Positions 32,199-44,774 of a stretch of 64,000 nt of DNA are shown piece by piece; position 1 is the first letter of the stretch, and each line of letters starts with the position of its first letter. Where the stretch lies: NCBI RefSeq assembly GCF_028502605.1, contig NC_079232.1, positions 7,440,001 through 7,504,000 of the forward strand, read 5' to 3'. This DNA comes from Trichoderma breve. Its lineage: Eukaryota; Ascomycota; Sordariomycetes; Hypocreales; Hypocreaceae. A model generated the notes under the pieces. That model had not been told where the DNA came from, did no database searches, and was given only the letters and a program-made list of their open reading frames with translations. A program made the translations under genes and the position numbers.

Positions 32199-34171
32199 TA
32201 ATGGATGCTGCTGGATATGTAAGGATTCCGAGACTGCCGATCAGCTGAAGCCATTGTCTCCATGAACTTAAGGAAACTCGTTAGCCTTACTTATATAGCA
32301 TAAATGCACGATTTGAGCACATTCCTTTACTTGACTAACTTATGTTTATCCAAGTACGTAACACTTATACTCTCTCAACGCTTCATTCGAATAGTGTATG
32401 GTTCCAATAACAGCCGTGCACCTTTGTCCATAGACACGGAAATCCTGCTCCGCGCGATGCACGGTACGAAATCGTAAATACTCTCCGAAATCCGATGATC
32501 GGGATATCGGTAGCATAAACCTCCATCTCCACATCCACACCCTTCGTAGATCCATAAAGTGTTGGAGCTTGTCAAGTTACTCTAGAAATGGAGCTGGGGA
32601 CACGACGTATGAGAGCTAGAGATATCCCAACTAGATGGATCTTGCGCTTCTTGGTGATGTATCAGCAATCGTCTGCATCATCCACACAAAGGCGGTAAAT
32701 CCATCTATTGATGTCGGGGAAATATAACTTTCAGTGAGCCTTACTTAGCATACTGGAGCACAATGGCTGGTAAATGGCGGTTACCATTACCAAGGGGCAG
32801 CTGCTACCCGTTATCTCATTGAAAGTCTCAAATGAGGTGCAAAAATCACCGCCGCCCATCACTTACAATTTTCTCGTGTTGACCGGCGGTGTTTTTTTGC
32901 ACCTCATTTAGATGCTGAAATAGGTTCATGTGCCGTTCTAGCATTTGGCCAATTAAAACGTGGGAAAATCCAAGATACATTCCTCGCGCGCTAACATTCG
33001 TGCGAGAGTAAGTACTCCGCATTCTACGTGTACGTATAAGTACTTTGGACCTAACAGCATCCCACCTGTGATAGGTGGTTCAAGCGCTTAGCCAGTTATG
33101 ACTCAGGTCTGCAAAGGTACCTCAATGCTGACAAAGAAAGTACAAAAAGTTTGTCTTAGAGATAGCGAAATTGAACATGAGTAGGAGAATCACAGGGAGC
33201 AGCCTGAAACTTACTCGAGAGAACATGCCTCAATTTCGGGGTGGTAGTGCTCCGTAGTGTAAACACTGATTGCGCCAAGTCGCGGAAAAGAGAGGATATT
33301 CCAGGAGGATAGTGACCGAGGCAGCCAAACCGAAGATCTTACGGTTGGAGGCGGCAAGTGGATCTGGGAAGCATAATAGCAGGCCTTGTTTGAGAGAATA
33401 CGGAAGTACGGCTGGGACAATTCCAAATAAATGCAACCATGGGAAATTCTTGTTCAGCAGGAGTAAAAGTAGACTTGATGATGCTTTTACAATCTCAAAT
33501 CGGGAGATTTAATTTTCGTTACTTGGACAACACTGTGACTAAGATTCCACCTTTACATTGACATGTCAAAGACAACCGACGTAGGCAATGTGGGCTTCAT
33601 TTACACACTCAACTTGTCCGACTGCCAGGCACCTCGAAGATGAGCCTGCTTTTGCGACGCCGACAAAGACCACATGAGTGAAAGAACGCGTCAGTTAGTC
33701 GGAACTCGGGGAGCCATAAGAGAACATTGCCCCGTCGACCGAGCAGAATTAGCAACCTTGTCAGCTCAGTTGTTACACTGGAGTCATAAATGCCTCTCGT
33801 TGCACACATAGGTAGTTATATAAAACAGCTCCATATGACTGCACTTTATTGGAAGAAGATCTGGAAGAAGAGCTACCCAACCTCCATAACTGCTCTCCTA
33901 GGCACTAAAGCTAATGCAAATAGCACAAGTGGTGTGGAGGGACGGAATTCATACTTGAGACTATCGGGTAGCCACTTCGATTCAGACCGATTCAGACCGC
34001 ACCACACAGTCTCCTGAACTATCTTGGGCTAGTTTACCCCGACTTTTGTCGAGATCCAGTTGACGTGCACGTGATGGATCTCCGGGAGATGATACTTTAT
34101 TTGCCGGCCTCTACAACTTCTACAGATGTTGAACTGGGTTGGTTCACAACTGAACCTACAAGTGATTTACA
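32199..34171. other. 2-kb gene-poor stretch with a long hairpin
   Basis: No supported gene; several short frames on both strands lack motifs or proper starts. It contains the inverted repeat at 32830-32909, listed separately. Confidence 0.5.
32830..32909. repeat. Inverted repeat able to form a 25-bp hairpin
   Basis: The left arm (32830-32854) begins AAATGAGGTGCAAAAA and ends CACCGCCG. The right arm (32884-32909) is its near-perfect reverse complement, with one or two mismatched or extra bases in the A/T run. The loop is 29 nt. It is far from any gene end, so it is not an obvious terminator. Confidence 0.85.
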
Positions 34172-37013
34172 ATGTCGGCTCCAAGCCCTACAGACGGCAT
34201 GCCTGCCGCCAACGTTGGCCGTCATTATTTTAAAAGAGCCTATCAAGCGTGCATTAATTGCCGCCGCCGAAAAGTAAAATGCATCATGGAATGCAATGGC
34301 CAGGGACTTTTACAGGCATCCTGCACAAGGTGCAGGAGAGAACTACGCCATTGCACATTTAGTGCGGAGAGAAATTCGCATACCAACTCTCATGACGCCG
34401 GTGATGTGCAAAGGACAGTAAATATTATCGAAGGTATTGTAATCCAGGACCTAATTCAAGGGAACAAGGTCTCTCATTATGCATTGACATTGACGTGTAA
34501 TAGAAGTGTCGGCCCATCCTGATGAGGTGACCAGACAAAGACCGAGGCATCAACCATGGCCCGCATCGCCAGAAAACTCTATTCATGCACAATCTTGTGA
34601 AGAAACCACTGGTATAGACTATTTTGCGATCCTTTTTGCATTTCTACCAAGCCATTGTCAAGTTAACGAATGGAAGCGTCGGATGGCCCTCGCAAACGCC
34701 AGCGTAGAATCACGAGCAGGACAGCATTCAACGCGGCGGACAGTCAATTGCCGGCGCAAGAGAGAGAAGATCAACCCCCTGCACATGAACATAGGGTGAG
34801 ACTCGAAACAAATATCCGTCCGAACAACAACAGTTTAAGAGCGTCGGATCCGACAGCGAGGGCGATAGACGGAAATGCCAGTTCTACGCAATATGTCACC
34901 ACATCGGAGCCCTGGCTATCACTTCGCCACCCACTCTCATCCTCATCCCCGGATACAATACGCCATTGGAGCTCGTGGCATTTTGTGAAGACTGGTCTGA
35001 TCACCGCACAAGAAGCAGTCACGTACATTGATCTATTTTTCCGTAATATGAACACGCTATCGCCAATTCTTCACTCTTTCTACAGCAATCACACCAAGCA
35101 CGGTGACCTCATCTCTCGAGAACCTGTGCTCTGCTGTGCTATAATTGCGTTATCGGCACGGTATCATATATTGGATGTGGACGGGGCCGTTACACGGGGC
35201 TTTTATATCCACGATCGCCTGTGGGAACACTGCCAAACATTGTTTCAACGCCTGGTTTGGAAACAACGGCGAGCGGTCAAGGATCAGATGGCTCACCTTG
35301 GTACAATTGAGACCTTTTTGTTAGCTGCGGAATGGCACCCACGCTGTATCCATCTTCCCATTGAGACAGACTACTGGCAGCCAGAAATGGCTCTCTCTGA
35401 TGACGAGCAGACGACATCTCTTAGCAAAGGTGTAGAATGCCCCGTTCAAGACAAGTTTGTCAATTCAGCTAACGGCATCAAGTACCAAACAAATGGCTTC
35501 GGGAAGTGGAGGAAGCCGCTCACAGATCAGATCGCATGTCTTGGTTAGCAAAATCTTCTCTCTGCATCTCATTCGACGATTTCTGTTAATCGTGTGCGAC
35601 TCGACGGCTCACTCGCTATTTAGGATGCTCCTTGGAAACGCTTTATCTCTAAGTCACGAACTCGACATCTTCTCCGATGAAGATGACGCCCCAGCAGATG
35701 TGGTTGATTCAACGTCTGAACTATCATTCGCAAATTTCCTTCGTCTCCGGCGCCACCGAGTGGGCAAACTCTTGTTCGTGTATATAAGCCAACTCGCTTC
35801 ACGAATTGGCTGCTCTTTGCCGAGAACGCCTTTTCATGACAGTGTGCTGTCCTCATTGAAAACCCCCGAATCCAAGTTGGATAATGAGTGGCACGAGTAT
35901 ATGACTTCATGGATTGAACTCAGCCGACTAATAAGGACGTCATCCGACTTTCTCTTTCCCTCGAAGAAAGTGACTCAGGAGCTCGTACGGAGCGGTCGGT
36001 ATGCAGCCTTCCTGGGGCATTTTCGCCCACTGCTCTCTCAATGGTGGGACAAGTTCAAGAGGCATGCAGGTAAGACAATTTTTCCCCCCGAACTATTCCT
36101 TGTGCCGTAACATTCTAGTTTATATGTAGCAGACAACTCCACCTGCTGGCAGCTCATACTGGTCGATTACCATTTTGTGCGTGTCTACATTAACTCTGTG
36201 GCATTGCAAGCCGTTGCGGGACGACTGTCGGGAGATGACGGGCGAATAAGAAATCCGCATTCTATGGACAACCAGGATTCCGACTTTGTTCGTGAAGTTA
36301 TCGATGCAAGCAGCAGAATGCTAGAGATGGTGATTGATCTATCTCGAGATGGCAACTTAAAATACCTGCCTGTCCGCATATTCATCAGGGTCGCCTCTGC
36401 CTCGATGTATTTGATCAATGTTTGTTATATCCTCCAATCGTGCGGTAAGTTCGGTTCCTCAGGCTAATTCTTCATTTTGCAGGCCCTAGCGCTGGGTGTA
36501 CGCGGCAACGAGTTGGACCGATTGTTGGGTTTGCTAGATCGTACAGTTGAAGCGTTATGCATGAACGCCGTCGACGATGTGCATCTCGGCTTTCGATATG
36601 CTGTATTATTGAGAGAAAACACAAAGGGCCTCCGGGAACGATTCATCCGTGTCAGTCCCCCGCCTATGCAGGCGCCATTCTCCTTTGACGATGCAAATGC
36701 ATTTCTTGGTGACACCGCAGGTATCCTCGCACCGCCTCACGACATCGAGGCTGCACAGCCAAGTATTCAGACTGATATAGCAAATCACGAGGCCAATACA
36801 GGGCCGAACTTCTTAATGTCTACCCCAGAATCTGGACAGGAAATGCTGAGCGAAACCTCTATACCTGACCAGTTTCCAGTGGCAGGTGACTATTCCCGGG
36901 ATGAGTGGTTTGCGTTGCCATTTACTTCTGAGGCAGACCTTGGAAAGCCCTTTATGTCATTATTTTTTGGCATTGAGCCTGGAGACGAAAGATACTTTTG
37001 GGACATTGCCTAG
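34172..37013 (+). CDS. Zn2Cys6 transcription factor
   Basis: Nuclear regulator of 821 aa. Seven exons: 34172-34433, 34504-34611, 34677-35429, 35483-35543, 35624-36069, 36133-36444, 36490-37013. They total 2466 nt and remove all internal stops. The zinc cluster is at residues 26-62 (ACINCRRRKVKC ... CTRCRRELRHC) with an unusually long loop between its third and fourth cysteines. A basic stretch (GPRKRQRR) follows the linker. The middle region has the fungal-specific regulatory signature DRMSWMLLGNALSLSHEL. The C-terminal 150 residues are acidic and proline-containing, probably activating. The gene is convergent with the esterase at 37175 and is the best candidate regulator of the 37-48 kb genes. 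Confidence 0.9.
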
Positions 37014-37174
37014 ATGATGTATTAACCGGACATCCCTGAGTAGTCGAATAGACTTTATCACTAGCTCTTCATCCAACAGTAGAAGATCCTGTTTAATGTA
37101 TATCATCAGAAGTAGTTTTATGTTTGCTGTGGTAGTGAAACTCATGTAGTGTACTGTATTTTCACTCCGTAGGT

Positions 37175-38740
37175 TCAATCCCTTGTTTGGTCTCGCAAAG
37201 AACTGAGGATGCTGACCACCCTGTCCACATCCCACTGTTTTTCTTCCATCTTATCCCCAATGATTGTCAACTTCATGTCCCTCGTATCGCAGTGAGGCCA
37301 TGCAGAACCGTCCGAAAACTGGGGCGTTCCAGTTTGAGCAAATGACACCCAGGCCTTCTGAATATCGTTCGCAATTTGTTCGTCAACTTCATCAAAGTAT
37401 TTGTCCATGGGGCATGGTCCGATATCAGCGGCTAATGCCTTTCTGCCAAACCATGGCTTCAAAACTCCATTGCGTGACACGTTGCCGAATATATAAGGTA
37501 TTTCGGCGCCGTGATAGGCAAGCATACCCGAGCGACGGGTAGCAGGGGAAATGCGAGAAAATATGTAGAAGTAGGCCTTACGGTCCATTGCAGAAAATCT
37601 GTGGTAAGTAGCCTTTGCTGGTTCCATCCAGATAGCCGCGCTGCACAATTCTGTGAGCGCTTCGTACGGACTAAACTTGCCATTGCTAAAATAACTGATC
37701 ATCTCCTGGTCGCCGCCGCGTGCGAGGACTTTGGACATATTGGCCAGAGTATCAAAGGTATATATCTCGGACGGATCTTGACCAGGGGCCGTATGAAGAC
37801 CTGTTGGACGCCAAAAAGCCCGGGCTTCATGCTGTGTGCAACCAAATAGCACTGGGACCTGTTCATCCCAGCCGGAGAATTCTCTCATCACGACCTCGTC
37901 ATCGGGTACCGGATACCATACCAAATTTGCTGGAGAGTGAAGGTATCCAGGAGGTGGTCGAGTCCCGCATAATGTTAATGAAGTGACTCGAATCTGCTCT
38001 GCAGGAATACGACGGAGGACATCCAGATCTTGACTTCCCAAGAGATTGAAGAATTTTTCGCTCGTGTCCTTGACACGCTTTGGATCTGGTGAGGGTGTAG
38101 CAGCGTAATCCTCAAACCCAGCACTCTGAATGATTGCACGATGAAACAGTCCACGAGCGGCCGGGGTACATAGCAAAGTCCGGACTGCGACTGCTCCAGC
38201 GGACTGGCCGAATATAGTGACATTCTGAGGATTTCCGCCAAACATCTGAATGTTCTCTGACACCCATTTCAAAGCGGCAACCCAGTCCGAGACGGCAAAA
38301 TTGCCGCCTGCTTCTGGGTGGCGCAGAAACCCAAATGCGCCGAGACGATAGTTGACAGACACGACAACCACGCCGCGACGTGCTAGATTTTGACCGGAAT
38401 AAACATCCATCGAGGAAGATCCATTCAGGAAACCGCCACCATGTATCCAGACCATGACAGGCTGCTGTGCGGATGAGTCCAAACTCCCACTCCAGATATT
38501 CAGATACAGACAGTCCTCACTGGACTCGGCACCAAGTTCAGCCCCGGTTTCAACAATTTGAATTGCCGCCTTTCCAAAGCGAGTTGCATCCCGGACACCC
38601 TCCCAAGCAGGTGGAGAGGAAGCGGGTCGCCAGCGGCGGTCACCCGTGGGCGGTTCGCTGTAGGGGAGACCGAGGAATGAATAGATGCCATCTTGTACAG
38701 ACCCTTCAAGGACGCCTTGCTTTATGCGAACAGTAGCCAT
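37175..38740 (-). CDS. Type-B carboxylesterase
   Basis: Single-exon 521-aa alpha/beta-hydrolase. No signal peptide (MATVRIKQGVLEGSVQDG), so probably cytosolic, unlike the secreted members. Family motifs are in order: EDCLYLNIWSG (residue about 77), the oxyanion loop WIHGGGFLNGSS, the nucleophile elbow GQSAGAVAV (serine near 186), an acid residue probably in CTQHEARAF, and the histidine in AYHGAEIPYIFGN. The length is normal. Convergent with the Zn2Cys6 regulator (161 bp between ends). The upstream region at about 38860-38895 repeats CCACCAT next to CCGG triplets, a possible Zn2Cys6 operator. Confidence 0.93.
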   Translation of the reverse strand: MATVRIKQGVLEGSVQDGIYSFLGLPYSEPPTGDRRWRPASSPPAWEGVRDATRFGKAAIQIVETGAELGAESSEDCLYLNIWSGSLDSSAQQPVMVWIHGGGFLNGSSSMDVYSGQNLARRGVVVVSVNYRLGAFGFLRHPEAGGNFAVSDWVAALKWVSENIQMFGGNPQNVTIFGQSAGAVAVRTLLCTPAARGLFHRAIIQSAGFEDYAATPSPDPKRVKDTSEKFFNLLGSQDLDVLRRIPAEQIRVTSLTLCGTRPPPGYLHSPANLVWYPVPDDEVVMREFSGWDEQVPVLFGCTQHEARAFWRPTGLHTAPGQDPSEIYTFDTLANMSKVLARGGDQEMISYFSNGKFSPYEALTELCSAAIWMEPAKATYHRFSAMDRKAYFYIFSRISPATRRSGMLAYHGAEIPYIFGNVSRNGVLKPWFGRKALAADIGPCPMDKYFDEVDEQIANDIQKAWVSFAQTGTPQFSDGSAWPHCDTRDMKLTIIGDKMEEKQWDVDRVVSILSSLRDQTRD

Positions 38741-39534
38741 TTGCTGCAGAAGGAATTATAGCCTGCAGAATGAATGTTCAACTAAGATATTGTAGGAGAA
38801 ATCGCTTCATAATGAGGGAGGATGGAGGTGGGTTTATAGGCGCTGGAATTGCAGAGTGACCCACCATCCGGTCTTAACCCACCATAGCCGGTGTTGCATG
38901 TTCTGATGCTCTCGCTTCGTCAATTTTTCATTGTTTAATGGCTCTTCAGCGGCGTTTCGCTAGAGTGACAACTGAAACCAAGTGCCACTGCGCCGGTTGT
39001 TTGGTTCATCTTCCCTTTCAACTGTTCTGAGTTGTTACAGGTCTGATCCTTGACGCGGACAGCGAAGAAATATGCTCCGTGGATGCTCCGTGGGTTATTT
39101 ATGCTCCTCTTTTAGAGCTCGAAGTTTCAGTGTCATTGATAAACCCATGTGTACTTTCTCTCCCACTCCTGCTTCGGTTCATGCTTGATCTTCCAATGGT
39201 TTCATTGTTTGTCCTACTTTTCTTAGCTCTTTTAAGCACTACTGACAAAAATTGTTCGGCCAGTTGGCGATTTATTGGCCTAAATAGTTACAATATAGTA
39301 GCGTGCTAGCCCCGAAGCTGGCGGCCGGGCTTACTCGCTTGCGTCACCACAGTCTTGGTTGGTCAGTGAATTATGATGTCAACCTCAAATAATAAGCCCA
39401 TCAAAAGCTTCGTATCCATTGAATGACACTGTATAATTTTACATAGTATCCTTTCACCAAGCGCGCTTGATTTGGGAGAAATAAACTCGAATTCCCTGTG
39501 GCACGTCTTCTGGTCCCGCGCCAATAGCACATGC
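38741..39534. other. Promoter of the esterase and spacer
   Basis: Contains paired CCACCAT...CCGG elements at about 38860-38895 upstream of the esterase. No gene seen in the rest. Confidence 0.45.
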
Positions 39535-40006
39535 TTAGAAAGCCAGATTGAATGCAAGGCTGTCCTCAGTAATCTGTTCGCGCAATTCATGTAGCCTTCA
39601 GTATGTAAGTAGTCATCCAACATATCTGTAATTGTTTTTGCTAACCTGAGATGACGTGCATCCTTGGCAAACGATGCAAGGTGCTCCGGGGTCTCTACCT
39701 GGAGGATGATACCCATATCGTACCCTTTAGTTCTCACCATATCGAGGGCTGGGCCTATTTCTAGAGATATGACTCCTGCAGAAACCAATTGATTAGATAG
39801 CCCCCACTGAGATATTGGTTGTTTTAGCTCATGGCCTTACCTGGAACCTTTCTTCCCTCTTCCTTGGATTCGTTTATAAATTGTTCAACCTGCGCTTCCG
39901 AAACATCTTTCTTCAATTTGAATAGAACTAAGTTATCAAGTGGAATTAGAAAAGCGCAATGTCAGTGCCGCTCGAAAGGGGACATACCAATACGATAGGC
40001 CGGCAT
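39535..40006 (-). CDS. Small Dabb (stress-responsive A/B barrel) protein
   Basis: Predicted 98-aa dimeric ferredoxin-like barrel protein. Four exons (40006-39988, 39927-39841, 39775-39646, 39595-39535) total 297 nt; introns of 60, 65 and 50 nt are in phase. It reads MPAYRIVLFKLKKDVSEAQV, then VPGVISLEIGP, YDMGIILQVETPEHLASFAK, and ends LHELREQITEDSLAFNL. Dabb proteins include plant olivetolic acid cyclase and various small accessory proteins in fungal clusters, so a cyclase or product-releasing role is possible, but the sequence does not show which. It lies head to head with the FMN oxidase gene (706 bp). Confidence 0.88.
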
Positions 40007-40712
40007 GATGTAGTTCGCTTTGTCTTTGTATGTATATGAATGCTGTAATAATCCAACGAGAGAAGACTACATGTAGTATTGTTGTGTAAGACTCGCCTTT
40101 TTAAACATGAGGCCTGGGATGCCACGGCTTACACTGTACGGGAATTGGCGGGGCCTTATGACCGGGAACCCGGCTGTTCGCGGGAGAGATGACGTTCTGA
40201 CGGTCTCGAACGACCGACTCGATTTATTTACAGGTGCCGCATTATATGCCGGATTGACTTACAATCACCACCTTCAATGGTAAAATAGCTTTGGCTCCAA
40301 GAAAGGGATAGAAAAATGAATGGGTGACAAATGGTAGACGTTCTCCGTATCCAACGAGCAAACAATTCTCCAGTTCAGCATAACTTCCGTCCCTAACCCG
40401 GGATATCCAGAATAATTATTTGGGTCGCTACCAAATTGACAAGTTAAACAAAATCCCTGTGGCTGAGATCGGTGCCGTCGAAATCCGCTTTTTTCCATTC
40501 ACACATCAGGAACTTGATTGACAGAGTAAACTTCTGGCACTCTAGTAAACCCATAGCACCTAGTATGCATAGAAATCTGGGGCCCAGCCTCGAAAAAAAA
40601 GGGGGTTTAAATATCAGTATTCCCACGACGTCAGCATCAGAAAACTGCAGGCTATACTCTGTCTGTGACGTATCAGAACATTGTAAAGCGGCTATTGGAT
40701 TGCAAGGTCTGA
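40007..40712. promoter_or_regulatory. Divergent promoter, Dabb gene and FMN oxidase
   Basis: About 0.7 kb separating two head-to-head genes of the putative cluster. No coding frame of note. Confidence 0.4.
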
Positions 40713-42107
40713 ATGATGGATTACAAGGATCGACAGAATTCGATTTACGAAGATGGGATGTTCTTCAGCCGCCTCCCAATGGTGACTACTGATCCGACAA
40801 AATTAGAGGAACAAGCCAGACAATGCATGACCTCTCGAAGCTTCGACTTTGTTTCAGGTGGCGCTGGCGAGAAGTCGACAATGATAGCAAATCGGCTAGC
40901 CTTTCGACAGTGGAAGGTAAGTACGATGAAAAGTATGAGTTAGATGTAGTACTGCATTCTAGATTCATGTGCAACTGACAATGTCAGCCGTCGCATCAGA
41001 CTACCTCATCTTGCTCTTAATACATTTCAACTGACCACCAACAGATCATTCCACGAATGTTGTGCCAAACGACTCATCGAGACTTACGTGTCAAATTATT
41101 TGACCACTTATACAAAAGTCCTGTGATTATGGCTCCGATTGGCGTACAGGCCATCTATCACAATGACAAGGAGCTCGGTAGTGCGGAAATCGCAGCTTCA
41201 CTAGGCATTCCGTATATCCACAGCACCGCCGCGACTAGCAGTATCGAAGAAGTCGCTTCCGCAAATGGATCAGGGCATCGATGGTTCCAGCTTTACTGGC
41301 CAAAGGATAATGAACTCACCAAGTCTCTGTTATCTAGAGCAAAACAAAACGGCTACGAAGTGCTAGTTGTCACTCTGGATACCTGGACCTTGGCATGGCG
41401 TCCATCTGACCTCGATAACGGATATGTCCCTTTCATGAAAGGCGTGGGAACACAGAATGGATTTTCAGATCCTGTATTTCAGGAGAAGTATCGACAGACT
41501 GCTGGCAAAGAAATCGAAGAGGATGTGGTGGCTGCATCCAGCGCGTGGAATGCCGACCTCTTTTCTAGTCAAGGCGACAGGCACACTTGGGAAGACATAT
41601 CATTTTTGCGCAGCCACTGGGACGGGCCAATTGTCTTAAAGGGCATTCAACATGTGGATGATGCATTGATGGCCGTTCGTTCTGGTGTTCAGGGCATCGT
41701 GGTCAGCAATCATGGAGGACGACAGGTAGATGGTGCCATCGCAAGCTTAGAAGTCCTCCCCGAGATTGTCGACGCAGTTGGGGATAAGCTTGCCGTTCTT
41801 TTTGACAGTGGAATCCGAACTGGATCTGATATTGTGAAAGCTTTATGCCTTGGTGCCAAAGCAGTGCTTGTTGGACGGCCCTGGGTTTATGGACTGGGCA
41901 TTGCAGGCAAGAAAGGGGCACAAGACGTTTTACTCGGCCTTCTCGCGGTAAGTAGCCACCAGCTGCCAGCAATATCAGTGCTAATATAATATTTCTTAGG
42001 ATCTCGATCTTACGTTGGGCTTGGCCGGCCTACAAGGAGTCCAAGATTGTAAGAGGGCTATTCTTCGGAAAGTGGCTTATAGAGGCGATGTTCATTCAGC
42101 ATATTAA
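40713..42107 (+). CDS. FMN-dependent alpha-hydroxy-acid oxidase/dehydrogenase
   Basis: Oxidises a 2-hydroxy acid to a 2-oxo acid with FMN. Exons 40713-40916, 41045-41947 and 42000-42107 give 404 aa. Domain motifs: FDFVSGGAGEKSTMIANR (N-terminal part), PVIMAPIGVQAIYH, the FMN-binding VLKGI lysine, the active-site SNHGGRQVDGA with its histidine and arginine, LFDSGIRTGSDIVKAL, and the phosphate-binding GRPWVYGL. The C-terminus ends KRAILRKVAYRGDVHSAY. It resembles fungal lactate 2-monooxygenase/L-lactate-oxidase-like proteins without a cytochrome b domain. The natural substrate is unknown; the neighbours suggest an organic or aromatic hydroxy acid. Confidence 0.93.
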
Positions 42108-43423
42108 ATAGCAGCTGCTCACTTTTGCGCAGTCCGATTTCAGGGCAAATCTTGCCAATCTGAGCCAATGCTATCGGAAGTTACATGTATTTTTGGCAAG
42201 AGTTTTAGAGGTAGTCATAAGCGACTGGGAGATCACAAGGCGATTGGAATAGAGATGCGCTTCCAAAAATGTGTTTGTTTCCATTATGCGCGATGCAGCC
42301 TCTCTCAATTGAATCCCGTCTCCTATGGAATTCCCTGTCTAGGTGCTCTTTTGCCCAATTTGCGACCGCTGTTAATCTGCTGAAAATAACCACCCGACAA
42401 ACTTATCTTATCGGACAGCCTTGGAACTCTTATCAGAACCACCGAAAGCGCTTGGTACGTACCTCGCGATACAGCGCATCACAGCACCCAAGCCTTATCG
42501 GCACAGCGCTGTAATTCAGATAGCACAGATTACATGGAGTTTGGTGGTCCAGATATGAAGATGACTGGAAATTGATTAGGTGATTTCTCGCTATTTCAAA
42601 ACGTCCAAGCGACTTTTTTTTTTTTTTTTTTTTCTTTTCAGCTTGCGCTGCATCACGAGGAGGAATTGCAAGATTCACTTTTTGCATTGCAGTCGGCTGC
42701 GCTATGGCTTCAATGTTGGCTGCTGGGTGCTCTCGTAGGTCGCTATCAAAGGACAGGTTGTTCAGTCTACATGTACATGTAGTTACGAGTCGCAGCCGAA
42801 AAGTCCATTTTTACGCACTCTGCTTATCCTCGGTGTATTCTTCTTTATCGTTCTCGGTACTAGTGACCTCTTTCCATCGAAGCTTATCAAATATTTGCGA
42901 AAATACTACGCCGGCTATGGGATTGACATATTGCCTGATCTTCTCTGTCCCTCTGAGCTCCTCTTGGTACAATACCTAGTAATACCCGGAACCGCATCTG
43001 GACCCTACATCCGAGCCTTTCAAGCAGAGTGCACTAGTCAAGACACATAACATATCTATATTGCTTCAACAGATCATAGCATGCATTGCTCTGCAGTAGC
43101 AGACCATGACACATCGTTCTCTGTTGGTTCCCCATCCCGTCCTGTACCGAGCTTTCCAGGTGGGTTGCCCCGGACGGATATTAGCGGAGGCTGGGGACGA
43201 TGCATACATGTACCGAAATCAACCCCACGGGGGTAGCTTCCGGCTCATGGAAACGGACGGAATTTAATGTAGGAGAAATGTCCGTGGACTTAAGCTAGGC
43301 GTTTCAATATATTAGCTACAGCCCAAGGAATTCCATCTTCGATTAAGTTTCGAGTAATATCACATTACTTCAAACATTGTACTCGTTGCCGAATTCACAA
43401 ACTTCAATCCTCAACTTGAAATA
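42108..43423. other. 1.3-kb spacer
   Basis: No gene seen. Holds a 20-nt T run at 42614-42633. Confidence 0.5.
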
Positions 43424-44774
43424 ATGTCGGAAATACCGTATTTAGCAATTGTTGGGGGAGGAATTGCGGTAGGACAGCGACGAATGCCGAAATCATTGTA
43501 TAATACAACTAACATCCAGTCATATAGGGACCTGCGCTTGCCCTCAGCCTGAAGAAACATCACGGCATTTCTTCTACTGTATACGAACTTCAACCCAAAT
43601 ACGACGTGCGAGGAGTCAACATCACTCTTGCACCCAACGCTGTGCGTGTCCTGCAGCATGTGGGAGTCTATGACACTGTCCGCACCCAGGGTTACAGCTA
43701 CGAGAACCTTCATATGAGCAACGCCAGATCTCAGGCCCTTGGAACATTACTACAGGGAAGCCCAAAACACTTCAACTTTGCTAGCCTAAGAGTACACCGA
43801 GCTATCGTCCAGAAAGCGCTCTTGGATGAACTAAAAGCACAAGGGATTCCAGTAGTTTTCGGCAAGAAGCTGGTTCAACTACACGAAGACAAAGAGTTTG
43901 TCGAGTTGGAGTTTGCCGATGGAACTAAAGCAAAGGCTTCCTTCGTCATAGGAGCCGATGGCGTGCATTCAAGGGTTCGAGATGCTATCATGGACACCGA
44001 AACGAGCTATAGTGGGTTCATGGGCATCATTGGTATGGGCGTCAAGCGCGAATCTCTTCACAAGTCGGCGGCCAAGACGCCACTACCGAGTTTTATATTC
44101 GGGGGCAGAGGCTTTGTCGCCGTCATGCCATCTGATTACAAGGGGACCGTAGTTGATTTCTTTTCAACCATGCCTTATCCTGCTCGATCGAGGAAGGAAT
44201 GGGATGAGCTTGCTAGTGACAAGACAAAAGTGCAAGAAATTCTCCAGCAGAGATTCGGCGACCAGTGGCCTAAATTCATTTGCGACATCACCATGGAGTA
44301 TGACAAAGAGGGTCTTTACCTACTTCCGTGAGTATTTTACGCATTTTGCATTGAGAATTTACATTCTGACATGATGATAGGTTTTTCGAAGTTCCACCTC
44401 TCGAACGCTGGACGAGTATCAAGCGACGGGTAATCTTGATCGGTGACTCCGCTCATGCCTTCACACCCCAGGGTGGACAAGGTGCAGCGATGGGCCTTGA
44501 AGATGCTGAGACACTTTCGCATACCTTGGCACATCCGGATTTTGGATCAGACTACATGCGCCTGCTAGCTGCCTGGGAACGTCACCGGAGTGATCGGCTG
44601 CGTCTCGTCAAAGACTTTACCGACCTGAACGGACGATTACGAACACCTGACACTGCCCTCGTTCAATGGATCAAGGAAATGCTTATCTGGGGTCGCTTTA
44701 AGTGGACAGGTCAATTGGGAAACTTGGAATGGCTCCATGGATACAACGCTGAAGACATTGTCCGCGTTTTCTAG
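43424..44774 (+). CDS. FAD-dependent monooxygenase (salicylate hydroxylase-like)
   Basis: Class A flavoprotein hydroxylase using NAD(P)H and oxygen. Exons 43424-43468, 43528-44327 and 44381-44774 give 412 aa. The dinucleotide motif spans the first intron (LAIVGGGIA then GPALALSL). NITLAPNAVRVLQHVGV, the DG motif VIGADGVHSRVRDAI and the GD motif RRVILIGDSAHAFTP followed by GGQGAAMGLEDAETL are all intact. No transmembrane helix is visible. Co-oriented with the FMN oxidase upstream and the MFS transporter downstream. The aromatic or polyketide substrate is not predictable from sequence. Confidence 0.94.

Noticed and set aside
32346..32575. Cysteine-containing frames on the minus strand (EGCGCGDGGLC)
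   Set aside because: They begin only at non-ATG codons or lack motifs, and no upstream exon was convincing.
34172..37013. Several separate short genes in this interval
   Set aside because: Six in-phase introns join all frames into one 821-aa Zn2Cys6 protein whose total length is a multiple of three.
37165..37185. GGTTCAATCCC resembling a tRNA B box
   Set aside because: No cloverleaf or A box at proper spacing; it overlaps the 3' end of the esterase.
42614..42633. Long T run, considered as a transposon poly(A) tail
   Set aside because: No retroelement coding sequence or target duplication next to it; simple homopolymer.
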